40,811 bases of DNA from a virus, in IMG/VR virus record IMGVR_UViG_3300036846_000334, positions 1 to 40,811 of that record; one strand, 5' to 3'. Below, piece by piece: positions 29,681 to 37,252 of the stretch (within the stretch, counting starts at the first letter, position 1; each line of letters starts with the position of its first letter). The notes beneath the pieces are model-generated. The model did no database searches and was not told where the DNA came from. It was given only the letters and a program-made list of their open reading frames with translations. Position numbers and translations under genes: made by a program.

Positions 29681-31816
29681 TTATCCTCCGTAGCCTCCGG
29701 TTGGACCGTAGAACTGGCTGCTCTGCATCTCGTGTTCATCAGCGCTCCGCTGCGCGAACGCGCTGGCTCGGTCGAGCGGCGACTCTATCAATTTCTCATG
29801 CTGCGCTTTGACGGTGTTGACCGCCATCCGGCCCTGAATCTTCATGTCTTCGAGCTGCATGGCGTTCGATTGTTTTTGCTGGAGCTGCTGTGACTCGGCC
29901 TGCGCCTGCTGTACGGCGGGGCTGTTCTGCTGCAACATCTGTTTCTCCTCGTCGGTCATCGGCACCACGAGATCGCGCTTGTTCTTCCATTCGCTGACGT
30001 CCATGACCATCGAGGTCAGTTCCATGACGTTCACCTTCCATCCGATAGCGCTCATCTGCTGGAGGAGGGCTTGGTTGCCGAAGACTTCGAGCAGGAAGGG
30101 AAGCGCCTGCGCCATGCGAGCGCGAGCTGCCAGCCGTGTCCCGGCCAGTGTGTCAAACTTCAGCTCGGCGTTCAGAAAATCGTTGAAGTCAACCGAGATC
30201 GCTTGGGTGAGGTGGCTTCCGAGGAGACCGCGTATTTCTTCGACCGTCATCCTCTGCCGGACGTTGTACCAGACGAAGTTGAGGAAGGGGATAAGAACGC
30301 CGTCGATGATGCGTTCCACCGGCGCTTGCAAGCGGCCCTGTGAAGCTCCCTGAAGCATGGCAGCTCCGGTGCCGGAGCGCCCCACGCTACTACCACGCGG
30401 AGGGAGAGAGCCTTGCACGGCAGCTTGATCCGCGCCGGTGGCACCGTTGGCAGCGCCTCGGGAATCCTGAAGGCAGCGCCAAGCATCGGGTGGGACTTGC
30501 GGCTGGGGCACCAGCATGACGGCTTTGGTGGCGTCGGTGCCATCCACCAGCCTGATACCACCAAGACGGCGGCGCTGGTCCTGTGTAGGTACGTTTGCAC
30601 CACGAGCAACAATGGTCTCCGGCTGCACGGCGAAGGCGATAATATCAAGGGCTGCGTTCGTGATCCCGGCATCTATTCGTTGGTCGCTTCCGGCGATGCG
30701 GCCACATCCAAGTCCCCACCCCGCGTTCTCGATATTCCAGAAGTTTGAACTGACGTATGGGATGCACCCCAGCTTGTGTTTTCCGTTGCGGATAACTACC
30801 TTCTGCTGGAGGACGACGCGCACCTGCGTCTCGCTCCACCATTCGAGTACCTGCATCGGCTTTTCCAGCGGGTCTTCGGAGAAGTCTTCATCGGATGGAG
30901 CGGCATGGAAGACGGCGACGTTGACTCCGCTCATGGTGCGGGTAAGCTGGCCGATGCTGTTGGTCTGCTCGACGTCGTACATGAAAATTTGCCGGAGGGT
31001 TTCGTCATCGGGGATGTCGTAGTCTGGATTTTCGCGGAGCTTGCAGAGGTCTTCGTAATTCAGGTAGCGCTCTTCGACCACCCATCCTGACTTCCAGAAC
31101 TGGTTCGGGTTTTTCCATTGCGGTGAGGGATAGACGGTCCCGAGTTCGCATTTTTCGAAGGTTGGCCGCTTGCGGACTATCTCCTCGGTCACCTCGTTGA
31201 ACTCATCCGATTCTTTGGTAAACACCACCAGCGGATCGCCCCCCAGCGGCATGTCGATGATGTGCGGCGAGGACTTGCGTTCGTAGTGGGTGACTTCCTC
31301 GGTGTACTCCTCCCATCCCATCTTGAAGATCACGGTGCCCTGATTGCACATCCCCTCGATCCCATAACCCATCTCCGACTTGAAGTCGCACATCTCCAGC
31401 AGGATCGAGATCAGCTCTTTCCACGCTCGCGCCGAATCTTGGTGAACGTTGGGTCGAGGCCTGATCTCGAAGGGTGTGGTGTCAGAAAAAACTGCCCCGG
31501 TCATGGCCGGGGCTAGGGAATTTACTTGCGTGGCAACGTTAAATCTTGAGACGTTCGACCGTGCCACCGTCGAACCCTCGAAAGTCGCTTGTGTTCGTGG
31601 CGACTGGTAGAGCCAGTCGGACTCGCGCCAGTGCAGAACCCATAAGCGATCAGTTAACCATGCGCTTGCGCGGTTATAGTCTTTGACGACAATTGAGAGG
31701 ACGGCGGGATCGGTGTACTTGGGGTCGGTTACGACTGGACCCGCAGTGGTCTGGATGTCCTGCGGGAGTACCGGTGAACTCCAAATCCCGTCAGCAATGA
31801 GTGGGGAAGCACCCAT
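29681..31816 (-). CDS. Portal protein
   Basis: A 711-residue protein with the portal pattern of short-tailed phages: N-terminal clip/stem region with VVKDYNRASAWLTDRLW near residue 43, DFKSEMGYGIEGMCNQG near residue 145, a central wing with Trp-rich beta strands and a Gln-rich C-terminal coil (residues 640-670, QQ runs). Portals form a twelve-subunit ring at the packaging vertex. It is the first gene of the late block; its ribosome site GAGGG lies beside a hairpin at 31822-31852. An embedded terminator-like hairpin lies at 31486-31513. Confidence 0.85.
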   Translation of the reverse strand: MGASPLIADGIWSSPVLPQDIQTTAGPVVTDPKYTDPAVLSIVVKDYNRASAWLTDRLWVLHWRESDWLYQSPRTQATFEGSTVARSNVSRFNVATQVNSLAPAMTGAVFSDTTPFEIRPRPNVHQDSARAWKELISILLEMCDFKSEMGYGIEGMCNQGTVIFKMGWEEYTEEVTHYERKSSPHIIDMPLGGDPLVVFTKESDEFNEVTEEIVRKRPTFEKCELGTVYPSPQWKNPNQFWKSGWVVEERYLNYEDLCKLRENPDYDIPDDETLRQIFMYDVEQTNSIGQLTRTMSGVNVAVFHAAPSDEDFSEDPLEKPMQVLEWWSETQVRVVLQQKVVIRNGKHKLGCIPYVSSNFWNIENAGWGLGCGRIAGSDQRIDAGITNAALDIIAFAVQPETIVARGANVPTQDQRRRLGGIRLVDGTDATKAVMLVPQPQVPPDAWRCLQDSRGAANGATGADQAAVQGSLPPRGSSVGRSGTGAAMLQGASQGRLQAPVERIIDGVLIPFLNFVWYNVRQRMTVEEIRGLLGSHLTQAISVDFNDFLNAELKFDTLAGTRLAARARMAQALPFLLEVFGNQALLQQMSAIGWKVNVMELTSMVMDVSEWKNKRDLVVPMTDEEKQMLQQNSPAVQQAQAESQQLQQKQSNAMQLEDMKIQGRMAVNTVKAQHEKLIESPLDRASAFAQRSADEHEMQSSQFYGPTGGYGG
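31486..31513 (-). terminator. Terminator-like hairpin inside portal gene
   Basis: Reading the minus strand: GCCCCGG, six-base loop, CCGGGGC (seven perfect GC pairs), then AG and six T. It has the form of an intrinsic terminator yet lies in codons for the portal protein (around Leu-Ala-Pro-Ala-Met-Thr-Gly). It could attenuate late transcription or be coincidental. Confidence 0.45.
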
Positions 31817-32007
31817 AACGCAAACCCTCGCCGTAGAATCTCCGGCGGGTTTCGGACGGGATCATGCCGTCTCTGCCGCGCACACCGTAAGCGCCTGCCA
31901 AAGCGCTGTTGAATGGGAGTAACTTACACCTGTTACGAATGGATTACAAACATCTTTCGCCTCACCTTCGCTTAAATCTTCGGTATGCTTCTGGTGGAGG
32001 TTCTTTT
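31817..32007. promoter_or_regulatory. Intergenic region between portal and plus-strand island
   Basis: About 190 bases without a supported gene. Contains a hairpin (CGCCG 31829-31833 with CGGCG 31843-31847, extended by AAACC/GGTTT) right before the portal start, a small AGCGC/GCGCT repeat and a weak plus-strand promoter candidate (TTGAAT at 31909-31914 with TGTTAC 16 bases later). No convincing minus-strand promoter for the portal is visible, so the late block may be transcribed through from the terminase side. Confidence 0.35.
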
Positions 32008-32526
32008 ATGTGCTTGCCGGTCCATCCCTTCAGGGTCGAGAGAGAGTGGAAGCATAAGGGTTTATCGTGCGCCGTGGTGCAGGCGCGTGAGGGTCACCAT
32101 CGCTGCGGCTATGTGCGTGTTCCACCCACCCATCCCTATCACGGTAAGGATTACGATGGCCTCGGGCGCTTTACACCTCTAGTCAACGGTGGTCTCACCT
32201 TCGCGGAGATGGAGCCGTGCTCGGAGCATGAGGATGGACAGGGCTGGTGGTTCGGCTTCGACTACTGCCATTGTGGGGATGCGATGCTCGATCCCGATCC
32301 CGACCTTGAAGCGATGACTCCCGAGGGCCGCGAATACTGGACGAAGGTGATGGCGATTCATCAGGAGGTTCACGGTAAGGTCGCTGACTGGGCGAAGTAT
32401 CCGCTCATGGGTGAGCACTACTGGACGCAGGCCGAGGTCGAGCGGGAGTGTGAACGCTTCGCCGAGCAGCTCGCAAGAGTGAGAAGGAAGCGAGCGCCGG
32501 TGCCGGAGCTGGTCAGTGCCGACTGA
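32008..32526 (+). CDS. Conserved-looking phage protein, plus-strand island
   Basis: Start chosen at ATG 32008 because GGTGGAGG lies seven bases upstream; the longer frame to 31909 has no ribosome site. The 172-residue product contains the pattern CGYVRVPPTHPYHGKDYD (residues about 34-51), a VNGGLTFAE segment and a WWFGFDYCHCGD motif, features I recognise from a widespread family of uncharacterised phage proteins. His, Cys and Asp residues in these motifs could bind metal. It is encoded against the direction of the surrounding late genes. Confidence 0.7.
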   Translation: MCLPVHPFRVEREWKHKGLSCAVVQAREGHHRCGYVRVPPTHPYHGKDYDGLGRFTPLVNGGLTFAEMEPCSEHEDGQGWWFGFDYCHCGDAMLDPDPDLEAMTPEGREYWTKVMAIHQEVHGKVADWAKYPLMGEHYWTQAEVERECERFAEQLARVRRKRAPVPELVSAD

Positions 32527-32815
32527 GCGCGAAGCTATCCGGGCGATGCTGAAGACGAGGCCTGACATTGTTGATCTGCTCGGCTCACTGATCGAGAGCG
32601 GAAAGGTGAGATCGACCGCTGAACTTTCTCCCGGCGAGCCGATCACCATCGTTGTCGGTCCCGATCATGGTGGCGTCGTCGGATCGGTGAAGGTGGACTG
32701 CGCCTGCGGGGGATACGGCTGGCTATCCCCCTCGACGCAAGACGTTCTGAAGACGAATCCCGAGGCCACGATCCTGTGCTACCAATGCATGAAAAAGCTG
32801 ATTGCGAAGACCTAG
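32516..32815 (+). CDS. Small zinc-ribbon protein, plus-strand island
   Basis: A 99-residue protein overlapping the previous gene by 11 bases. Cys pairs CAC (residues about 63-65) and CYQC (about 89-92) suggest a zinc ribbon. The N-terminal half is a helical and beta mixture. It ends by overlapping the stop of the convergent proline-rich gene, four bases of shared sequence. Function unknown; possibly early or accessory. Confidence 0.6.
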   Translation: MPTEREAIRAMLKTRPDIVDLLGSLIESGKVRSTAELSPGEPITIVVGPDHGGVVGSVKVDCACGGYGWLSPSTQDVLKTNPEATILCYQCMKKLIAKT

Positions 32816-33405
32816 CGCTTCGGTTGTGCTGAAGGCGGTAGATCGTGATCGGGACGAGCGTGTACTGGTGGAAGGGTGTTGTCGATTCCCGGCTGATCTC
32901 CCGGCAGGCCGATGTCCGGCTTGAGGCTCGGGTCGATGACGGTCCACCGGTAGCCCACGCCGACAATCCAGACGAAGCAAAGAATCTTGCCGGTCACGGA
33001 CGGTGGAAGCGGAGGCCAGACCGAGCCGGGAGGCATGGCGATTGGGTGCTCGGGCTGATCGGTGGGGTAAATCGGGTGGGTGGGATATACCGGCTGCGGT
33101 GGAGGCCAGACATGTATCGGAGGCTTCGGCCATACTCCCGGTGTTACCGGAAGTCCATAGTCGGGATCGACGGGGTAGGTCGGGTAGATGGGATGCGCCG
33201 GACGACCGGGGATGTAGATGGGCGGCGCGGGATGTGATGGAAGTCCGTTATCAACCACTGGCGGCAGCGGGACGCCGTAACCGGGATCGACGGGGCCGAC
33301 ATCGACACCGTAACCGGGATCGACGGGACGCTCGGGGCGCGGGAGGCTGTTGTCCGGCCCACCGGGGCCGGTAATGAGGAAGCCTGAGATGTATTCACCT
33401 TGCAT
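32812..33405 (-). CDS. Proline-rich low-complexity protein
   Basis: A 197-residue protein starting at ATG 33405 with AAGGAGAAG upstream. About a third of the residues are Pro, with repeating PVDPGYG, PIYP and PxxPIYP units separated by Gly, Asp and His, a fibrous or cell-surface-like pattern. A short hydrophobic stretch with FVWIVGVGYRWTV (near residue 143) interrupts it. Possibly a virion-surface, DNA-condensing or envelope-interacting protein; no catalytic motif. Its neighbours are basic proteins and the terminase. Confidence 0.6.
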   Translation of the reverse strand: MQGEYISGFLITGPGGPDNSLPRPERPVDPGYGVDVGPVDPGYGVPLPPVVDNGLPSHPAPPIYIPGRPAHPIYPTYPVDPDYGLPVTPGVWPKPPIHVWPPPQPVYPTHPIYPTDQPEHPIAMPPGSVWPPLPPSVTGKILCFVWIVGVGYRWTVIDPSLKPDIGLPGDQPGIDNTLPPVHARPDHDLPPSAQPKR

Positions 33406-33480
33406 GGCACACTTCTCCTTCTGTGTTGTCGTGCGTTTGAGCAACTTTCACCAGTGAAACGCCGGCCTTCACCAGCGAAA

Positions 33481-33669
33481 CTAGCGTGGATAGCCTTTGA
33501 TCTTGCTGCGTTTGTTGGGCTGGACGCCGTGGGTCTCCAGCGTGTCGCCGGAGATCGCTCCGGTGACTGCCTTCGAGCGGTTCGCCATCCGTCCTCCCTG
33601 AATCCCTTTGCTGGCCGGTGGAACGGCTCGCCTATCGACGTGGCCGCGTGTGATCTTCTTGAACGCCAT
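33481..33669 (-). CDS. Small basic protein 1
   Basis: A 62-residue protein with many Lys, Arg, Gly and Ser and no Cys. It begins with a basic helix (MAFKKITRGHVDRRAV) and ends in another basic patch. Similar small basic proteins in phages are DNA-binding or virion components. First of a run of three basic proteins between the terminase and the proline-rich gene. No specific family. Confidence 0.55.
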   Translation of the reverse strand: MAFKKITRGHVDRRAVPPASKGIQGGRMANRSKAVTGAISGDTLETHGVQPNKRSKIKGYPR

Positions 33670-33690
33670 AATTCACCTCTGAGTTGAGAT

Positions 33691-33828
33691 TTACGGCCTG
33701 CGCCGTACACCGTTGGCCGTCCGCTTGCGTCGTGGCAGGCCGGGGTCTTTGGTTCGCTCCAGCGCCTTACCCGGAGCGGGTGTCTTGGTCTTCGGCAGGT
33801 GCGGATACTTTCCTGTTGAAGCTGCCAT
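33691..33828 (-). CDS. Small basic protein 2 (45 aa)
   Basis: A short gene with an excellent AGGAGG ribosome site. The product is 45 residues, rich in Lys, Arg, Pro and Thr (LPRRKRTANGVRRRP at the end), so nucleic-acid binding or virion DNA packing is likely. It is flanked by two other basic proteins. Too short for most ORF callers, but ribosome site, start and stop agree. Confidence 0.6.
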   Translation of the reverse strand: MAASTGKYPHLPKTKTPAPGKALERTKDPGLPRRKRTANGVRRRP

Positions 33829-33836
33829 GGTTCCTC

Positions 33837-34022
33837 CTATCGTTTCTTACGTCGTGCAGCTCTGGCGACGTTCTGCGCGAAGATCGCTTTCTTGGCCCGT
33901 TTGCCACCAGCTCGTTTGCCTGCGGCGATCTTCTTTTTCGTGGCTTTTCCGAAGCTGCCGAGGGTGCCTTTGCGCTTCATCTTCGAGACCGCTTTTTGAA
34001 TCCATCTCTTCTTTGTCGCCAT
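33837..34022 (-). CDS. Small basic histone-like protein
   Basis: Start at ATG 34022 with AAGGAGG six bases upstream. The 61-residue product is very rich in Lys and Ala: KKRWIQKAVSKMKRKG, then GSFGKATKKKIAAGKRAG, with KKAIFAQ near the end. This resembles the recurrent small phage protein that opens MATKKKWIQKA, probably a DNA-condensing virion protein. A second ORF in another frame covers the same DNA (see next entry). Confidence 0.75.
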   Translation of the reverse strand: MATKKRWIQKAVSKMKRKGTLGSFGKATKKKIAAGKRAGGKRAKKAIFAQNVARAARRKKR

Positions 34023-34122
34023 CCTGAACCTCCTTGCAATATCCGGTTCTCGCGCCTCGGTCCTCGTCTCGGCGTATGTGTTCGTCGGGTACTTCATCCA
34101 TACAGTCCCAGCACCAAGCCAT
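33847..34122 (-). CDS. Overlapping alternative-frame ORF (uncertain)
   Basis: Starts just after the terminase stop at ATG 34122, with GGAGAGG as ribosome site, and runs 91 residues in a different frame through the whole basic-protein gene. The first 35 residues contain CWDC and further Cys/His residues as in a small zinc protein; the rest is charged and low in hydrophobics, like a shadow frame. A short N-terminal portion may be real and the remainder read-through. Low confidence. Confidence 0.3.
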   Translation of the reverse strand: MAWCWDCMDEVPDEHIRRDEDRGARTGYCKEVQDGDKEEMDSKSGLEDEAQRHPRQLRKSHEKEDRRRQTSWWQTGQESDLRAERRQSCTT

Positions 34123-34125
34123 TGC

Positions 34126-35859
34126 TCACCTCTCCAGTCCGGGAATCAGGATGTCGAAGCCGAACTCGTTCACCTTTTGATCCTCGATCCACGGTTCTAC
34201 CACCTCAACTTCCTCTGGCTCCGGCTCCGGTGGAGCGTAGGGGCCGCGTCCGTAAATGAGATTGAAATGATCTCGTTCGCGCAGCATGTTCCACGCAGCG
34301 GCCTCTTCAGCCTGATCGTCGTTGCGGATTGAGACCGGCAGATTGTCGGCGATCCGCGAGATGACGTCGGGAAGGCCGGTCTCTTCGGTCATCCCGTACT
34401 CCACAAAGCCGGTGATGAGCGGTTTGGTCTTGATGCCGGTCGAGAAGAGCAGGCGGGAGGTGGCGATCAGCGCCTCCATGGACCGGATGCGGATGTCGCG
34501 CTCGCCAGCGTCCTCGTTGGACTCGATCCAGTCGATTGAGATGTGCCATCCGGTCGTCAGGGCGTAATTGTCGATGGCAGGCTGGAATATGCGAGCGCCG
34601 GGAGCGTCTTCTACGGCTATCCTGTGCGCTCCGTGGCTTCGGCACACCTTATGGATCAGAATTGCCATCTGCGAGGGCTTGTAGTGGCCTTGGATGGCTT
34701 CTGTGATGTACATCCGGTTGTGGTGCATGACGCCAACCGCTCCCGAGATGGTTTTCCACCCCAAAGACCGGCAGGGGAAGCGGAAGGCAACGAAGGTCTG
34801 ACCTTCCATCGGAATCTTGTCCTCGTCGATCATCACGTCAAGCATCTCGCGCTCGTCGAAGACGATCTCGGCAGCGCCGTAGCTGTCGAGCATGTACTGG
34901 GATTGGAACGAGCCAAAATCCGCTTCATATTCTTCACGCAGGAAGTCGTAGCTGAGGATGGTGGGGAAGAGCAGCTCGACGTCCTCCTCGTCGGGGAAGC
35001 CGTTGGCGTCGAGACGTTCGCCGGATAGCAATCTCATCGCCGGTTTGAACACGCGGTCGTAGCTGCCGGGGCGAGCGGTTAGGAGCTGGTCGTTGAAGAG
35101 ATCACCCGGACCATATGGGGTTCCGATGAGCATTTCGATGCCGGTCGGCTTCAGAATCTTGCGCGATAGTTTATAGGCCTTGGTTACACGAACCCTAGCC
35201 TTGAAGCTATTGCTATTCCTATTATTCGACGCATCGTCAATAATCAGCACATCGGGATGCCAGCCGGTCGTCGCCGAATCGACGGAGTTTCCCCACACCA
35301 GCGGCTCGATGATCTCGGGTTCGTATTGCCGCAGGGCTGCGGTGAACTCGCCGGAGTTTTTCTGTCGTGTAATGCATAGCTCGGGAAAGAGCGCTTGGAA
35401 GAGAGTTGCCGGTCGGTTGCCGGGACGGATGAAGAAACTGGCCACCTGATCGACAAACGCGAAGGCTAGCTCTTTCGATCCTGACATGATGAGGATGGCG
35501 ATGGTCATGTAGTAGTTCAGAATCAGTTTGACTACATTGGCGAGGTCCATCGTTGACTTGTAGGTGTTGCGGGGAAGCATCAGCGAGCGCCTTCGCTTAA
35601 TATCAACACACAGCTCTTCGACAGTTTTGTTGGGGTCAATCTCGGGGAAGAAGTCCAGCGCTTCATGGTGAACTTCTCGGGTTATGAGGCAATATCCGAG
35701 GGTATAGCAGAGGGCCAGAAGGTTCGTCTTGCACACACGCCTACCGTCTTCGCGAACGTCCTCATCCTCCAGTACTAGTGCGGTAAGCTGCGTTCTCCAA
35801 GCACGGTTATCCGCTTTCTCTTGATTGGGATCACGGAGACGCCTCCAGTCATAGTGCAT
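34126..35859 (-). CDS. terL: Terminase large subunit
   Basis: A 577-residue packaging motor. The ATPase half has PRNTYKST (residues 96-103) as a degenerate Walker A and VLIIDDAS (204-211) as Walker B. The C-terminal RNase-H-like nuclease shows IAVED (414-418) and PDVISRIAD (497-505), providing two acidic positions, but the first strand (355-377, FVAFRFPCRSLGWKT) lacks the expected Asp, an odd point. TerL packages genome DNA into the prohead through the portal. A GNRA hairpin abuts the start codon. No small subunit was identified. Confidence 0.85.
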   Translation of the reverse strand: MHYDWRRLRDPNQEKADNRAWRTQLTALVLEDEDVREDGRRVCKTNLLALCYTLGYCLITREVHHEALDFFPEIDPNKTVEELCVDIKRRRSLMLPRNTYKSTMDLANVVKLILNYYMTIAILIMSGSKELAFAFVDQVASFFIRPGNRPATLFQALFPELCITRQKNSGEFTAALRQYEPEIIEPLVWGNSVDSATTGWHPDVLIIDDASNNRNSNSFKARVRVTKAYKLSRKILKPTGIEMLIGTPYGPGDLFNDQLLTARPGSYDRVFKPAMRLLSGERLDANGFPDEEDVELLFPTILSYDFLREEYEADFGSFQSQYMLDSYGAAEIVFDEREMLDVMIDEDKIPMEGQTFVAFRFPCRSLGWKTISGAVGVMHHNRMYITEAIQGHYKPSQMAILIHKVCRSHGAHRIAVEDAPGARIFQPAIDNYALTTGWHISIDWIESNEDAGERDIRIRSMEALIATSRLLFSTGIKTKPLITGFVEYGMTEETGLPDVISRIADNLPVSIRNDDQAEEAAAWNMLRERDHFNLIYGRGPYAPPEPEPEEVEVVEPWIEDQKVNEFGFDILIPGLER

Positions 35860-35871
35860 GGGGTCGCCCCC
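35860..35871 (-). promoter_or_regulatory. Hairpin covering the terminase ribosome site
   Basis: Minus strand: GGGG, GCGA tetraloop, CCCC directly before the terminase ATG. The G-run is the only ribosome-site-like sequence, so the stem would hide it. GCGA is a GNRA loop. A simple translation-control switch is plausible. Confidence 0.5.
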
Positions 35872-35917
35872 TTAAAGTAAAATGACGACACATCAAACCA
35901 GCCGTGGAGGGCTGACT

Positions 35918-36643
35918 ATGACCAACCTGCGTAAACAGGCTGTTGTGCCGTCTGAACCATCCTACCGTTTTATTCCCCTTACTCGGGGTCAGTTTGCGAT
36001 TGTTGACGCTGCTGATTTTGATTGGCTGAACCAGTGGCAATGGAGTGCATATTGGTGTCCGCGAAACAAGTCCTACTATGCCGTTCGCAGAGATGGTCTC
36101 AGGATGCAGCGTGTTCTCATTAATGTTCCAAAGGGTAAAGTAGGTGACCATTGGAACGGTGATACGCTGGATAATCGCCGGTGCAATTTGCGATCCATCA
36201 CGCAAAAAAAGAATAGTCAGAATTGTGGCCTTAGTCGGAATAACACTTCGGGCTACACCGGCGTTTCGTACAGCAAGGTGATGTGTAAGTGGGAGGCTTT
36301 CATAACCGTGCGCGGGAGACGCACTATCTTGGGGTATTACGATCTCATTGACGATGCCGTGGACACTAGAAAGAAGGCAGAGCTTAGATACTATGGCGAG
36401 GTTATACGTTCGGGTTGCCCTGCTCGCATCTTCGAACGTCCAAGTGTGACTCCAGATCGGCCACGGCGATCCAATAACACCAGCGGGACGGTCGGCGTAA
36501 GTTTTCACCGGCAATCCGGCAAGTGGATGGCTAGAGTTTTCACCGGAAAAACTACCCGATACCTCAAACTTCATCCCACTCGGGAAGCGGCTGTGCAGGC
36601 TATCGTTGCTCATCACGCACCTGAGCCTTCAGCAGCTTCCTGA
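35918..36643 (+). CDS. HNH endonuclease with AP2 domains
   Basis: Free-standing homing-type endonuclease, 241 residues. HNH region about residues 60-95: VGDHWNGDTLDNRRCNLR keeps the DH and both Asn, but the usual His of the LHR-type start is Gln (residue 64), which may impair it. Two AP2-type DNA-binding units follow: NNTSGYTGVSY with KW (about 108-140) and NNTSGTVGVSF with KW (about 186-210). Start at ATG 35918 uses GGAGGG; the ATG at 35882 has no ribosome site. It lies opposite to and between minus-strand genes, as expected for an intergenic invader. Confidence 0.85.
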   Translation: MTNLRKQAVVPSEPSYRFIPLTRGQFAIVDAADFDWLNQWQWSAYWCPRNKSYYAVRRDGLRMQRVLINVPKGKVGDHWNGDTLDNRRCNLRSITQKKNSQNCGLSRNNTSGYTGVSYSKVMCKWEAFITVRGRRTILGYYDLIDDAVDTRKKAELRYYGEVIRSGCPARIFERPSVTPDRPRRSNNTSGTVGVSFHRQSGKWMARVFTGKTTRYLKLHPTREAAVQAIVAHHAPEPSAAS

Positions 36644-36903
36644 ACTGGCGACTCCGAGGCCTCTTCTGCTGGATTCTCACTGGCCTCTTCGGGCGGGTTG
36701 GCCTCGATGTGAGCTGCCAGCTCTTTCACGTTATCAACGCTATGCTCGCGCCGGTCACGCTGGCCATCCATGGGCGGGTTGCCGTGCTTGTCGCGGAGGG
36801 AGTGGGTGATGATGAACTTTCCATCGGCGATCTTGCGTATGTGCGTCTCATGCACATGTAGCTTCTGGCCGCGCCTGCTGAGAACATCCTTGGCTGAGTC
36901 CAT
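36613..36903 (-). CDS. Conserved-looking small phage protein
   Basis: Start at ATG 36903 overlapping the upstream TGA. A 96-residue protein with HVHETHIRKIADGKFIITH and DKHGNPPMDGQR, a pattern seen in many unrelated phages and prophages, function unknown. The C-terminal 30 residues are acidic and Ala/Glu/Pro-rich, apparently a disordered tail. Its 3' end overlaps the end of the HNH gene by 31 bases on the opposite strand. Confidence 0.75.
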   Translation of the reverse strand: MDSAKDVLSRRGQKLHVHETHIRKIADGKFIITHSLRDKHGNPPMDGQRDRREHSVDNVKELAAHIEANPPEEASENPAEEASESPVQEAAEGSGA

Positions 36904-37064
36904 CAGATTGCTCCCTTCGCGACCAGAATGACGTAAAACTCCCACAAAAAAACCACCGCGTAAACGGTGGCTTTCAGGAAGAACTTGACTCGCTCGGCTG
37001 AGATCAGGTCGATGAGCGGCGTGATGATGAAGGCGGTGAGGAGGATGACGATGATGAGCAACAT
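36903..37064 (-). CDS. Two-span small membrane protein
   Basis: A 53-residue protein with two hydrophobic segments (about residues 1-19 and 28-48) and few charges between, typical of small holin-like or membrane-disturbing phage proteins. AAGGGA lies upstream of the ATG at 37064. It could be a holin, an inhibitor of superinfecting DNA entry or a regulator; the endolysin is far away. An embedded terminator-like hairpin lies at 36946-36974. Confidence 0.6.
   Translation of the reverse strand: MLLIIVILLTAFIITPLIDLISAERVKFFLKATVYAVVFLWEFYVILVAKGAI
36946..36974 (-). terminator. Terminator-like hairpin inside membrane gene
   Basis: Minus strand: CCACCG, six-base loop TTTACG, CGGTGG then seven T; a G-U and A-T pairs can lengthen the stem. 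It looks like a true intrinsic terminator but lies within codons of the two-span membrane protein, upstream of the terminase. It may attenuate transcription into the terminase. Confidence 0.55.
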
Positions 37065-37252
37065 GGAACGTCCCTTCTCAGCCTCACGGTGTAGCGCGGG
37101 ACGCAGGCCGTGAAGCCATCTTGGAATCGGATCATGGGGAATTGGCCCGGCGAGCCGAGGATGATCTCGCAAGACTGGCCTTTACGGTTGCCGAGGAGGA
37201 GGCCTCGGTAGTACCACCGGAAAGGCGTTGGCTCAGGAACGAGCGTCTTCAT
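37004..37252 (-). CDS. Small basic protein with conserved core
   Basis: An 82-residue protein. Residues 1-56 have a compact core (CEIILGSPGQFPMIRFQDGF, then CVPRYTVR) that looks genuine. The last 25 residues are Ser/Pro runs produced by reading the start of the membrane gene out of frame, an overlap of 61 bases. Function unknown; the core resembles a small beta-barrel. Ends might differ if a frameshift or earlier stop applies. Confidence 0.55.
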   Translation of the reverse strand: MKTLVPEPTPFRWYYRGLLLGNRKGQSCEIILGSPGQFPMIRFQDGFTACVPRYTVRLRRDVPCCSSSSSSSPPSSSRRSST

